A program made the translations under genes and the position numbers. A stretch of 46,758 nt of DNA from Ruminococcaceae bacterium UBA5891 (lineage in GTDB: Bacteria; Bacillota; Clostridia; Oscillospirales; Acutalibacteraceae): positions 12,716 to 59,473 of the forward strand of contig DJET01000035.1 in the NCBI GenBank assembly GCA_002431945.1. Direction: 5' to 3'. A model generated the notes under the pieces. That model saw only the letters and a program-made list of their open reading frames with translations. It searched no databases and was not told the origin of the DNA. Of this stretch, positions 15,502 to 23,746 are shown piece by piece; position 1 is the stretch's first letter, and each line of letters starts with the position of its first letter.

Positions 15502-16182
15502 TTAAAATTGTTTGCGCAATTTTTCAAGCGCTGATTTTTCTATGCGCGAAACATAGCTTCTTGATATATTAAGCTTTTTGGCTATTTCACGCTGGGTAAG
15601 CTCTTCCCTTCCGTTTATTCCGTACCGCATTTCTATTATCTGCTTTTCCCTTTCTTCAAGACAGCCCGATAATATCACCCTAAGCTTTTCAAGCTTGATT
15701 TTTGTATCTATCTCTTCGGCAATGTCGCTGTCGTCCGCTATAACGTCTATAAGTGTCAAAGCGTTGCCGTCCTTGTCGGTATCAATAGGATCGCTTATAA
15801 AAACGTCCTGAGAGGTCTTTTTCATATTTCTGAAATACATAAGTATCTCATTTTCAATACACCTTGCGGCATAGGTTGCAAGGCGTATGCCCTTATCGCT
15901 GTTAAAGGTTGAAACCGCCTTTATAAGCCCGATCGTGCCTATTGATATCATATCGTCCTGATCGGCGCCTGAATTGTAATATTTTTTTACAATATGCGCC
16001 ACAAGCCGCAGATTATGCTCTATCAGCTCGTTTTTAGCGTTATCGTCGCCCGCGCGGCTTTTTTGGAGGAGTTCTGCCTCGCGCTCGGCTGAAAGCGGCG
16101 GCGGAAAGGATCCCGCTCCCGTAACGTGCAGTGCAAAATAGTAGATACTTGACGCAATTTCCATTAAAAGCTTTAAAAACAT
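15502..16182 (-). CDS. sigK: Sporulation sigma factor SigK (pro-form)
   Basis: The 226-residue protein is a mother-cell late sporulation sigma factor. Diagnostic segments are LIEHNLRLVAHIVKKYYN, ISIGTIGLIKAV, LATYAARCIENEILM, and a region 4 ending REIAKKLNISRSYVSRIEK. Residues 1-24 are hydrophobic (MFLKLLMEIASSIYYFALHV) and precede GSFPPPLS, matching the pro-sequence removed by SpoIVFB in Bacillus. The gene is continuous, with no skin element. The ATG at 16182 is 7 nt after AGAAGG; an in-frame upstream ATG at 16218 lacks a site. SigE is the closest alternative, but the local motifs fit SigK better. Confidence 0.9.
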   Translation of the reverse strand: MFLKLLMEIASSIYYFALHVTGAGSFPPPLSAEREAELLQKSRAGDDNAKNELIEHNLRLVAHIVKKYYNSGADQDDMISIGTIGLIKAVSTFNSDKGIRLATYAARCIENEILMYFRNMKKTSQDVFISDPIDTDKDGNALTLIDVIADDSDIAEEIDTKIKLEKLRVILSGCLEEREKQIIEMRYGINGREELTQREIAKKLNISRSYVSRIEKSALEKLRKQF

Positions 16183-16233
16183 AACAAAACCTTCTTTCAG
16201 GAAATTATATGAAAGCAACGGCTTGTTTCTTGT

Positions 16234-16260
16234 TTAGCACTCAAATTAAAAGAGTGCTAA
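16234..16260. promoter_or_regulatory. CIRCE operator (HrcA binding site)
   Basis: TTAGCACTC-N9-GAGTGCTAA matches the CIRCE consensus perfectly. It lies between divergent sigK (52 nt from its ATG) and htpG (112 nt from its ATG). HrcA represses class I heat-shock genes through this site. htpG is the obvious target, but the element is nearer to sigK. No clear SigA promoter could be placed for htpG. Confidence 0.93.
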
Positions 16261-16371
16261 CATTTATGGTTTGTTCATAATATGTTAACACATTGTGGGA
16301 TTAAAAGGCTTATACTATATGTCAGTTAAGGTCAAACTTACATAAAATATTTTTAATTTACAGGTGATATA

Positions 16372-18279
16372 ATGAGCAAGAAACAGTTTAAATCCGAATC
16401 AAAAAAGCTTATGGATATGATGATAAATTCAATTTATACCCATAAGGAAATATTTTTACGCGAGCTTATCTCGAATGCAAGCGACGCGCTTGATAAGCTT
16501 TATTTCCGTTCGCTTACCGATAATGCGGTGGGTATTGCCCCCGAAGATTTTGAGATACGCCTTGAAATAGACAAGGACGCGCGCACCTTAAAGGTTATCG
16601 ATAACGGCTGCGGTATGACCGAGGAAGAGCTTGACAAGAACCTCGGCACCATTGCAAAGTCCGGTTCGTTTGCCTTTAAGCAGGAAAACGAGAAAAAAGA
16701 AAACGTTGATATTATAGGTCAGTTCGGCGTAGGCTTTTATTCGGCGTTTATGGTAAGCGATAAGGTTACGGTTGAAAGCCGCGCCTATGGGGCGGACAAG
16801 GCGTTTTGCTGGACCTCCGAGGGTGCGGACGGCTACACCGTAGAGCCGTGCGACAAGGAAACCGTGGGAACCGTTGTAACGCTTCATATAAAGGAAAACG
16901 AGGGCGACGATAATTACGACGAATTCCTTGATCAATACAGAATAAGCGCGCTTGTTAAAAAATATTCGGATTATATCCGCCATCCGATCAAAATGGAATT
17001 TACCACAAAGGAACCCGTTAAATCGGAAGACGGCGACGACAAAAAGGAGCCCGAATATAAGGACGTTACCGAAATACGCACCCTTAACAGTATGATCCCG
17101 ATTTGGAAAAAGCAGAAAAGCGAAATTAAGCCGGAGGATTACAACAGCTTTTACAAAGAAAAGTTTTATGATTATGAGGACCCCGCAAGGGTGATCCACA
17201 CCAAAACCGAGGGTCAGGCGACATATTCCGCCCTGCTGTTTATACCTAAGCACCCGCCGTTTGACTATTATACAAAGGAATATGAAAAGGGCTTGCAGCT
17301 TTATTCAAAGGGCGTGCTTATTATGGATAAATGCGCAGACCTGCTGCCCGATTATTTCAGCTTTGTCAAAGGTCTTGTAGACAGCGAGGATCTTTCGCTT
17401 AACATTTCGCGCGAGACCTTACAGCACGACGGTCAGTTAAAGCTTATAGCAAAGACACTTGAAAAGAAGATTAAATCCGAGCTTGAAAAAATGCTTAAGG
17501 ACGAACGCGAGTCATACGAGGAATTCTTTAAGGCGTTCGGCATACAGCTTAAATTCGGTATATATAACGATTACGGTATGCATAAGGATCAGCTTAGGGA
17601 TCTGCTTATTTTCCGTTCTTCGGCAGAAAAGAAGTATGTTACGCTTAAAGAGTATGTAGGCCGTATGAAGGACGGGCAGGACGCCGTTTATTACGCCTGC
17701 GGCGAAACCGATGAAAAGATAGATATGCTGCCCCAGGCAGACGCGGTAAAGGACAAGGGCTACGAAATACTTTACCTTACCGAAAACGTAGACGAGTTTG
17801 CCGTTAAGATGATGGGCGAATACGACGGCAAAAAGTTTGTAAACATATGCGACGATAATTTAAACCTTGACAGCGAAGACGAAAAGAAAGCGCTTCAAGA
17901 AGAAAACGACGCCGCCAAGGATATGTTTGAGGCTATGAAGGAAAGCATAGGCGATAAGGTAAACGCCGTAAGATTTACCAACAAGCTTAAAAATCACCCC
18001 GTATGCCTTACAAGCGAGGGCGGTATTTCGCTTGAAATGGAAAAGGTGTTAAATTCTATGCCGGGAGCGGAGCAAAACAAGGTAAAGGCACAGCTTGTAC
18101 TTGAAATAAACGCGGCGCACCCGATTGCCGAAAAGCTTAAAAAGCTTTTCGAAAGCGATAAGGACACCCTTTCTAAATATTCAAAGCTGCTTTACGGCGA
18201 GGCATGCCTTATAGGCGGAAAGACCGTGCCCGACCCTGCCGAACACAGCGCGCTTGTTTGCGAGCTTATGACAAAATAA
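16372..18279 (+). CDS. htpG: Chaperone HtpG (Hsp90)
   Basis: The 635-residue protein is a full-length bacterial Hsp90. The GHKL ATPase domain has RELISNASDALDKL (N-box), DNGCGMT (G1) and IGQFGVGFYSAFMV. The middle domain has the catalytic-loop region LNISRETLQHD, and the C-terminal dimerisation domain is present. It assists folding and maturation of client proteins after heat or oxidative stress. AGGTGAT precedes the ATG. A CIRCE operator upstream indicates HrcA control, unlike Bacillus subtilis, where htpG is not an HrcA target. Confidence 0.97.
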   Translation: MSKKQFKSESKKLMDMMINSIYTHKEIFLRELISNASDALDKLYFRSLTDNAVGIAPEDFEIRLEIDKDARTLKVIDNGCGMTEEELDKNLGTIAKSGSFAFKQENEKKENVDIIGQFGVGFYSAFMVSDKVTVESRAYGADKAFCWTSEGADGYTVEPCDKETVGTVVTLHIKENEGDDNYDEFLDQYRISALVKKYSDYIRHPIKMEFTTKEPVKSEDGDDKKEPEYKDVTEIRTLNSMIPIWKKQKSEIKPEDYNSFYKEKFYDYEDPARVIHTKTEGQATYSALLFIPKHPPFDYYTKEYEKGLQLYSKGVLIMDKCADLLPDYFSFVKGLVDSEDLSLNISRETLQHDGQLKLIAKTLEKKIKSELEKMLKDERESYEEFFKAFGIQLKFGIYNDYGMHKDQLRDLLIFRSSAEKKYVTLKEYVGRMKDGQDAVYYACGETDEKIDMLPQADAVKDKGYEILYLTENVDEFAVKMMGEYDGKKFVNICDDNLNLDSEDEKKALQEENDAAKDMFEAMKESIGDKVNAVRFTNKLKNHPVCLTSEGGISLEMEKVLNSMPGAEQNKVKAQLVLEINAAHPIAEKLKKLFESDKDTLSKYSKLLYGEACLIGGKTVPDPAEHSALVCELMTK

Positions 18280-18292
18280 CAGCTATAAAATA

Positions 18293-18327
18293 AACGGATT
18301 GCCAAGCGCTGTTCGGCGCTCGCAATT
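18293..18327. repeat. Dispersed ATTGC/GCAAT hairpin repeat (short copy)
   Basis: AACGGATTGCC is followed by a nested hairpin (AGCGC/GCGCT) and then CGCAATTACGG. The same outer motifs (AACGGATTGC and CGCAATGAC) border the repeat cluster at the right end of the window. It sits between htpG and glnN, just before the terminator. Confidence 0.55.
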
Positions 18328-18345
18328 ACGGCAGTTTCAAAGTAC

Positions 18346-18386
18346 AAAAAAGCGTTTCTTGCCTTAGCGGTAAGAAACGCTTTTTT
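18346..18386. terminator. Bidirectional terminator between htpG and glnN
   Basis: Perfect 15-bp arms, AAAAAAGCGTTTCTT and AAGAAACGCTTTTTT, surround an 11-nt loop. A/T runs at both ends let it stop the convergent htpG and glnN transcripts. Confidence 0.92.
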
Positions 18387-18388
18387 AA

Positions 18389-20479
18389 TTAAATACTGAA
18401 CAGCAGCTCGCCGTAGCTTGGATACGGCCATACGTCCATAGAAACCACAGCCTCCGCGCTGTCGGCATATTTACGTATATCGGTCATAAGCTTTAATACA
18501 ATATCGTGGTAAGCCGTAGCCTTTTCAAGCATATCGGCAATCTTTTCCGCCGAGGAAACAGCCATTTTAAGGTCGCCGGTAAGCTTATATATTTCAGACC
18601 CCGCGGCGGACAAACGGGCGATTATCTCCCTGTCTGCCGATTCGTCTGCGTTTATATTAAGCGCGCGTTTATGAGAAAGCGCGGTACAAAGCCTATCGGT
18701 ATATTCGCTTATTGCAGGTATTACCTGACGGTTCATCATTTCAATAAGGGTAAGCGCCTCGATATGCAAAACCTTACAATAATTCTCAAGCACTATATCC
18801 ACGCGCGAATTTATTTCAGCGCGGCTTAAAACGCCGTGGCGTTCAAACATTGCAATGTTTTCTTCGCTTTTTAAAAGCGGAAGCGCGTCTACTGTGCTTT
18901 TAAGGTTCAAAAGCCCGCGCTTTTGAGCCTCTGCCTGCCAATCATCCGAATAGCCGTCTCCGTTAAATATAATCCGCTTATGCGCTTTAACGGTTTCCTT
19001 AATTATAAGGTTAAGCTCCTTTTCAAAATCGACGGCGTTTTCAAGCCTGTCGGCAAATTCCGCAAAAACATCGGCAACCATTGTGTTAAGCATAACGTTG
19101 GTATCGGAAATGGAGGAAGCAGAGCCTAACATTCTAAACTCAAACTTATTGCCCGTAAACGCAAACGGTGAGGTGCGGTTCCTATCTGTATTATCGCGGC
19201 GGATAAAGGGTATTATATCTGCTCCCACGGTCATTTTAACCCACTTTGCGTCGTCGTGGTGAACACCGTTTTCTATTGCCTCAAGCACGCCTGTAAGCTC
19301 ATCGCCCAAAAACATTGAAATTATAGCCGGCGGCGCCTCGTTAGCGCCTAAGCGGTGGTCGTTGCCCGCAGTTGCAACAGATATGCGCAACAGGTCCTGA
19401 TGCTCGTCTACCGCCTTTATAACAGCCGCAAGGGTTAACAAAAACAGTGAATTTTCACTGGGATTTTTACCGGGGCTTAAAAAGTTAACGCCCGTATCGG
19501 TAGAAAGCGACCAGTTATTATGCTTGCCGCTGCCGTTTACACCGTCAAACGGTTTTTCGTGCAGCAGGCATACAAGCCCGTGCTTAAGCGCGGTTTTTTT
19601 CATCATTTCCATTGTAAGCTGGTTATGATCCGCCGCTATATTTGTAGTGGTGAATATGGGAGCCAGCTCGTGCTGTGCGGGAGCCACCTCGTTATGCTCG
19701 GTTTTTGCAAGCACACCGAGTTTCCAAAGCTCGCTGTCAAGATCTCGCATAAACGCCGCAATCCTCGGTTTTAAAACGCCGAAATAGTGGTCGTCCATTT
19801 CCTGACCCTTGGGCGGCATAGTGCCTATAAGGGTTCTGCCGCAGTAAATAAGATCGGGGCGCTTATCGTACATTTTTTTATCAACAAGGAAATATTCCTG
19901 TTCGGGTCCTACGGTTGCGGTAACCTTTTTTACGTCGGTCATTCCGAAAATACGCACAATTCTTAACGCCTGCTTGTTTATTGCGTCCATACTGCGAAGA
20001 AGAGGTGTTTTTTGATCCAAAGCCTCGCCGCTGTAAGAGCAAAATGCAGTAGGTATGCAAAGGGTATCGTCTTTAACAAAGGCATAAGAGCTTGGGTCCC
20101 ACGCGGTATAGCCCCTTGCTTCAAAGGTTGCGCGAAGACCGCCCGACGGAAACGAAGACGCGTCCGGCTCGCCCTTTATAAGCTCCTTACCCGAAAATTC
20201 CATTATTACGTGGCCGTCGCCCGTGGGGGTTATAAAGCTGTCGTGTTTTTCGGCGGTAATGCCGGTAAGCGGCTGAAACCAGTGAGTATAGTGCGTAGCG
20301 CCCTTTTCAATAGCCCAATCCTTCATTGCCGAAGCTACCGTATCTGCTATGCTGCTGTCAATGCCCTTACCCTCTTTAATTGCGCTTTTAAGAATTTTGT
20401 ATGTATCCTTCGGTAAACGCTCTATCATTACCGAATCGTTAAATACATTGCTCCCGAACAGCTCTGTTACCTTATCCAC
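18389..20479 (-). CDS. glnN: Type III glutamine synthetase
   Basis: The 696-residue protein is the large GSIII form, which makes glutamine from glutamate, ammonia and ATP and lacks the adenylylation control of GSI. Recognisable segments are ATVGPEQEYFLVD, HNEVAPAQHELAPIF, GVNGSGKHNNWS and NDHRLGANEAPPAIISMFLG, which carry metal and substrate ligands. The start is GTG with GGAGG 7 nt upstream. It is the last gene of a five-gene run after the P-type ATPase and the unknown membrane protein; no nitrogen-specific regulatory site is visible. Confidence 0.96.
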   Translation of the reverse strand: MDKVTELFGSNVFNDSVMIERLPKDTYKILKSAIKEGKGIDSSIADTVASAMKDWAIEKGATHYTHWFQPLTGITAEKHDSFITPTGDGHVIMEFSGKELIKGEPDASSFPSGGLRATFEARGYTAWDPSSYAFVKDDTLCIPTAFCSYSGEALDQKTPLLRSMDAINKQALRIVRIFGMTDVKKVTATVGPEQEYFLVDKKMYDKRPDLIYCGRTLIGTMPPKGQEMDDHYFGVLKPRIAAFMRDLDSELWKLGVLAKTEHNEVAPAQHELAPIFTTTNIAADHNQLTMEMMKKTALKHGLVCLLHEKPFDGVNGSGKHNNWSLSTDTGVNFLSPGKNPSENSLFLLTLAAVIKAVDEHQDLLRISVATAGNDHRLGANEAPPAIISMFLGDELTGVLEAIENGVHHDDAKWVKMTVGADIIPFIRRDNTDRNRTSPFAFTGNKFEFRMLGSASSISDTNVMLNTMVADVFAEFADRLENAVDFEKELNLIIKETVKAHKRIIFNGDGYSDDWQAEAQKRGLLNLKSTVDALPLLKSEENIAMFERHGVLSRAEINSRVDIVLENYCKVLHIEALTLIEMMNRQVIPAISEYTDRLCTALSHKRALNINADESADREIIARLSAAGSEIYKLTGDLKMAVSSAEKIADMLEKATAYHDIVLKLMTDIRKYADSAEAVVSMDVWPYPSYGELLFSI

Positions 20480-20495
20480 CGTTTTTCCTCCGTAA

Positions 20496-21110
20496 TCAAT
20501 TTATTATGGTTCCGTTTTTGCAAAGCTCCTTAATATACTCAGGCCATCTAAACAGGTCGGGTACGGTAAGGTTTGTCTCTGCTTTTTTAATTATAACAGT
20601 AAAAATATTTTCGTCAATACCGTTCTCCGATATTTTTTGAATAAGCGCCGCGGCAATTTCGCGTTTTAATTCCTCGGTTTCCACGGTTTCGCTTAATAAA
20701 ACGGCAATCTGAACGCCCGTATAGCGCGTTTTTGCGTTTTCTGCCGCAAGCTCTATACCGTCCGCCGCGTCTATAATATCTGCAAGCAGATAATAATCGC
20801 CCGAAACGGTATAATCAATATCATAACCGTATATATTGCTTTGAAAGCCGCTGTCCGGCGGTATTATAACGCTTAACTTACCCTCTTCAAAATCAAGGTA
20901 AACAAATGTTTTATCACCGCAGAAATCAAGCATTACGCCGCTGTTCTCCGGCTTTGTAAACTCATACGGCACCTTTGAAACGGCGTTATCGGTTTTTTTG
21001 AAACCGCTTTTTAAATAAAAATATCCGCCGCTCACCAAAACGGCGCAGCACAAAACGCAAAACGCCGCAAGAAATAAAGAATACTTAGTTGTTTTTTTCA
21101 AATTTATCAC
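20496..21110 (-). CDS. Single-pass membrane protein of unknown function
   Basis: The 204-residue product has a short basic N-terminus, one transmembrane helix (about residues 11-33) and an extracytoplasmic domain rich in beta-strand patterns, such as KTFVYLDFEEGKLSVIIPPD. The C-terminal part (TGVQIAVLLSETVETEELKREIAAALIQKI) is faintly like LytR-CpsA-Psr proteins, but the catalytic arginines of that family are not apparent. I do not recognise it. It lies 30 nt after the P-type ATPase and 16 nt before glnN. The start is GTG at 21110, though TTG at 21101 has better spacing from GGTGAT. The start region is inside an inverted repeat. Confidence 0.6.
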   Translation of the reverse strand: MINLKKTTKYSLFLAAFCVLCCAVLVSGGYFYLKSGFKKTDNAVSKVPYEFTKPENSGVMLDFCGDKTFVYLDFEEGKLSVIIPPDSGFQSNIYGYDIDYTVSGDYYLLADIIDAADGIELAAENAKTRYTGVQIAVLLSETVETEELKREIAAALIQKISENGIDENIFTVIIKKAETNLTVPDLFRWPEYIKELCKNGTIIN

Positions 21111-21133
21111 CGTAATTATTATTGGTGATAAAT
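21102..21133. repeat. Inverted repeat over the start of the unknown membrane protein
   Basis: ATTTATCACC and GGTGATAAAT are perfect 10-bp arms around a 12-nt spacer. In the minus-strand mRNA the 3' arm contains the GGTGAT site and the GTG start, so folding would hide translation initiation. There is no T run for a terminator. Confidence 0.5.
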
Positions 21134-21140
21134 CGCTTAA

Positions 21141-23735
21141 TCATTCAAAATGCGCTGCGTGTTTTATAAGCTTTAATATTTCACAGAACGGTATCACAAG
21201 CACCGAAAGCAGAACGCAAAGCATAAATTGCTTAAAGCTTAACACCGTCATACCGAAAACGTAGCCGGCAGGCGTTAAAAGCAGGAATATAACAATAAAC
21301 AGCGCTAACACCGCAGAAAAATTCATAAAGCGGTTTGAAAAAATGCGGCCGTTCAAAACAGAGCCTGCCGATTTATTGTTGTAGCAATGGAATATCTGCG
21401 ACATTCCGAGCACGCCGAACGCCATTGACATAGCCGCGGACGAGCCGCTCTTATTCCCTATGGCAAACGCAGTTAATGTCATAGCGGCAATAAATATGCT
21501 TTGCAGCAAAATAAATATAAGCGCAGTTCCGCCGAATATTTTTCCGAGCGCCGAATCCGGCTTACGGTTCATAACCGTTTTTTCGGCGTTTTCCATACTG
21601 AGTGAAATTGCGGGCGCGCTGTCGGTAAGCAGATTTATCCAGAGCAGCTGTACCGCCGATACGGGCATTTTTGAAAACATAAGCATACCTATAAATACCG
21701 AAATCAGCTCGCCGAAATTACAGGAAACAAGGTAGTAAACCGATTTTTTAATATTGTCAAACAGCCCTCGGCTTTCCCTTACCGCGTTTACAACCGAATT
21801 AAAGCGGTTGTTTTTAATAATTATATCGGCGTTGCCCTTTGCAACGTCCGCACCGAACTTCCCAACGGCGCAGCCTACGTCTGCCGCGGAAAGCGCTTCA
21901 CCGTCCTGCACGCTGTCGCCCGTTACGGTAACCACCGCGCCAGAAGCCTGCCACGCTTTAATTATTCTTGTTTTATCACTGGGCGAAATTCGTGCAAAAA
22001 CAGAATAGCAGGCAATATTTTTACAAAGCTCTTCATCGCTTAAAGCGTTAAGCTCCTCGCCTGTTATTGCTTTTGTGCCGTCCTTAAGTATGCCGATACG
22101 CCTTGCAACCGCGCTTGCGGTGGTAAGGTTATCCCCCGTTATCATAACGGTTCTGATACCTGCTTTTTCGCAGGTTGCAACATCGTTAACAGCAGTATCG
22201 CGCGGCGGATCGTCAAGCCCCAAAAGCCCAACAAACGTAAGGTCGCGTTCTATATCCTCAGGCGTTGGATTGGCGGGAATATTATCAAGCGGCCGCATTG
22301 CAATACAAACTATACGCAGCGCCTCGTCCGCCAGTGTCTCGTTAAGCTTTAATATTTTTTCGCCGTCGCAGCCGCCGCAGTAAGGAACAACGTTTTCAGC
22401 CGCACCCTTTACTATTGCGAACGGCTTTTCGTTTATCATAGTAATTACCGTCATGGTCTTGCGCTCCGAATCAAACGGAATTACCGCAAGCTGCGGGAAA
22501 AAGCTGTCGATATCCTTTTGCGACATAGAGTTATAGGTAAGGCACGCTTTTTTAACGGCGTCCTCGGTAGAGTCGTTTTTAAGGGTTGAGCAGGCGGCGG
22601 CAAGCCGCAGAACCAACGCCGTTTTTTCATCAAGCGGTTCGTTCTTGATATCCGTAAGCTTATCGCCGTCGAATATTTTTACAAGCTCCATTTTATTGCG
22701 TGTAAACACGCCTGTTTTATCGGCGCAGATAATGTTTGTTCTGCCGAGGGTTTCAAGCGCCGCCGAATCCTTAACTATTATATTGTTGTGAACAATGCGC
22801 TTAACACCTACCGCTATAACCACCGTTGCTATTGCAGGCAAGCCCTCAGGTATTGCCGCCACCGCAAGCGCAACGGAATTCATAAGGCTTTTAAGTGTCA
22901 TATCGGCAAAGTTTCCGCTTGAAAAGTTTTGTATCATACCGATTACAAAGGTAACGGCGCAAATAATAAGTATTACCGTGTTAACGGTTTTTCCTATTGT
23001 ATCAAGCTCATTTTCAAGCGGCAGGGCATTTTCTCCGGTTTGCTGCAATATGGCTGAGGTATGGCCTATTTCGGTATGAAGCCCCGTAGCGGTAACCACC
23101 GCCTTTGCACTGCCGTGAACAACGCTGGTGCCGGTAAATACCATATTGGATCTGTTTTCAACAGCCGTTATATCCTCAAGCTCGGCTTGGGCATTTTTTT
23201 CAACGGGTATTTCACTGCCGGTAATCTGCGCTTCGTTGCAGCGAAATTCGTTGCATTCTATTATTCTGGCGTCTGCCGGAACATAGTCTCCCTCTTCAAG
23301 TATAATAATATCGCCGGGAACCAGTAAAGCGGAATTTACGGGCTTTACAATTCCCTCGCGCAAAACCGAAACGGTAGGATTGGTATAGCTTTTCATACTG
23401 TCGAGCGCGTTATCGCAATTATGCAGCTGATAAGCGCTTACCGCCGCGTTTGCAATAACTATGCCGATTATTAAAAGCGGCGAATAGTTATTTACCTGCC
23501 CGTACATAAGCGAAACGATAAACGAAATAACAGCCGTTACCACAAGAAATATAACCATACGGTTTTTAAGCTGCTCTGAAAATCTTTTTAAATACGAAGG
23601 CTTTTCAATGCTTGAAATAACGTTTTTGCCGTATTGCTGAAGGCGCATTTCGGCAACGCCGTTGGGTAAGCCCCTTTTATCGTCCACCTCAAGCTCGCTT
23701 AATACCTCGGCGGCGGATGTGCTGTGCCAAATCAT
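21141..23735 (-). CDS. P2A-like P-type cation ATPase with altered catalytic motifs
   Basis: The 864-residue protein has the full layout of a SERCA/PMCA-type calcium ATPase. Ion-site residues are kept: PEGLP at 296-300, N673 and E676 in NFGEL, and N701, T704, D705 in NLLTD. Nucleotide-site residues are also kept (FDSERK, K453-G-A, ITGD at 542-545). Three catalytic loops are changed. The A-domain TGES is TGSE (172-175). The phosphorylation motif DKTGT is DKTGV (339-343). The P-domain GDGVNDAP is GDSVQDGE (606-613). The phosphorylated Asp339 and Mg-binding D607/D611 remain. The frame is intact and the substitutions were read directly from the codons. It lies 11 nt after the endonuclease IV-like gene. 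It may be a slowed or regulatory pump. Confidence 0.9.
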   Translation of the reverse strand: MIWHSTSAAEVLSELEVDDKRGLPNGVAEMRLQQYGKNVISSIEKPSYLKRFSEQLKNRMVIFLVVTAVISFIVSLMYGQVNNYSPLLIIGIVIANAAVSAYQLHNCDNALDSMKSYTNPTVSVLREGIVKPVNSALLVPGDIIILEEGDYVPADARIIECNEFRCNEAQITGSEIPVEKNAQAELEDITAVENRSNMVFTGTSVVHGSAKAVVTATGLHTEIGHTSAILQQTGENALPLENELDTIGKTVNTVILIICAVTFVIGMIQNFSSGNFADMTLKSLMNSVALAVAAIPEGLPAIATVVIAVGVKRIVHNNIIVKDSAALETLGRTNIICADKTGVFTRNKMELVKIFDGDKLTDIKNEPLDEKTALVLRLAAACSTLKNDSTEDAVKKACLTYNSMSQKDIDSFFPQLAVIPFDSERKTMTVITMINEKPFAIVKGAAENVVPYCGGCDGEKILKLNETLADEALRIVCIAMRPLDNIPANPTPEDIERDLTFVGLLGLDDPPRDTAVNDVATCEKAGIRTVMITGDNLTTASAVARRIGILKDGTKAITGEELNALSDEELCKNIACYSVFARISPSDKTRIIKAWQASGAVVTVTGDSVQDGEALSAADVGCAVGKFGADVAKGNADIIIKNNRFNSVVNAVRESRGLFDNIKKSVYYLVSCNFGELISVFIGMLMFSKMPVSAVQLLWINLLTDSAPAISLSMENAEKTVMNRKPDSALGKIFGGTALIFILLQSIFIAAMTLTAFAIGNKSGSSAAMSMAFGVLGMSQIFHCYNNKSAGSVLNGRIFSNRFMNFSAVLALFIVIFLLLTPAGYVFGMTVLSFKQFMLCVLLSVLVIPFCEILKLIKHAAHFE

Positions 23736-23746
23736 ATGAACACTCC

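Noticed and set aside
16204..16211. CATATAAT on the minus strand as a SigE-type -10 for sigK
   Set aside because: It is one mismatch from CATACANT, but no SigE -35 lies at the right distance and the leader would be only about 14 nt.
16293..16316. TTGTGG and TATACT as an htpG promoter
   Set aside because: The spacing is only 12 nt; no better pair was found, so no htpG promoter is claimed.
16588..17253. Open frame of 221 codons on the minus strand inside htpG
   Set aside because: It is opposite the conserved ATPase and middle domains of Hsp90; no independent signal supports it.
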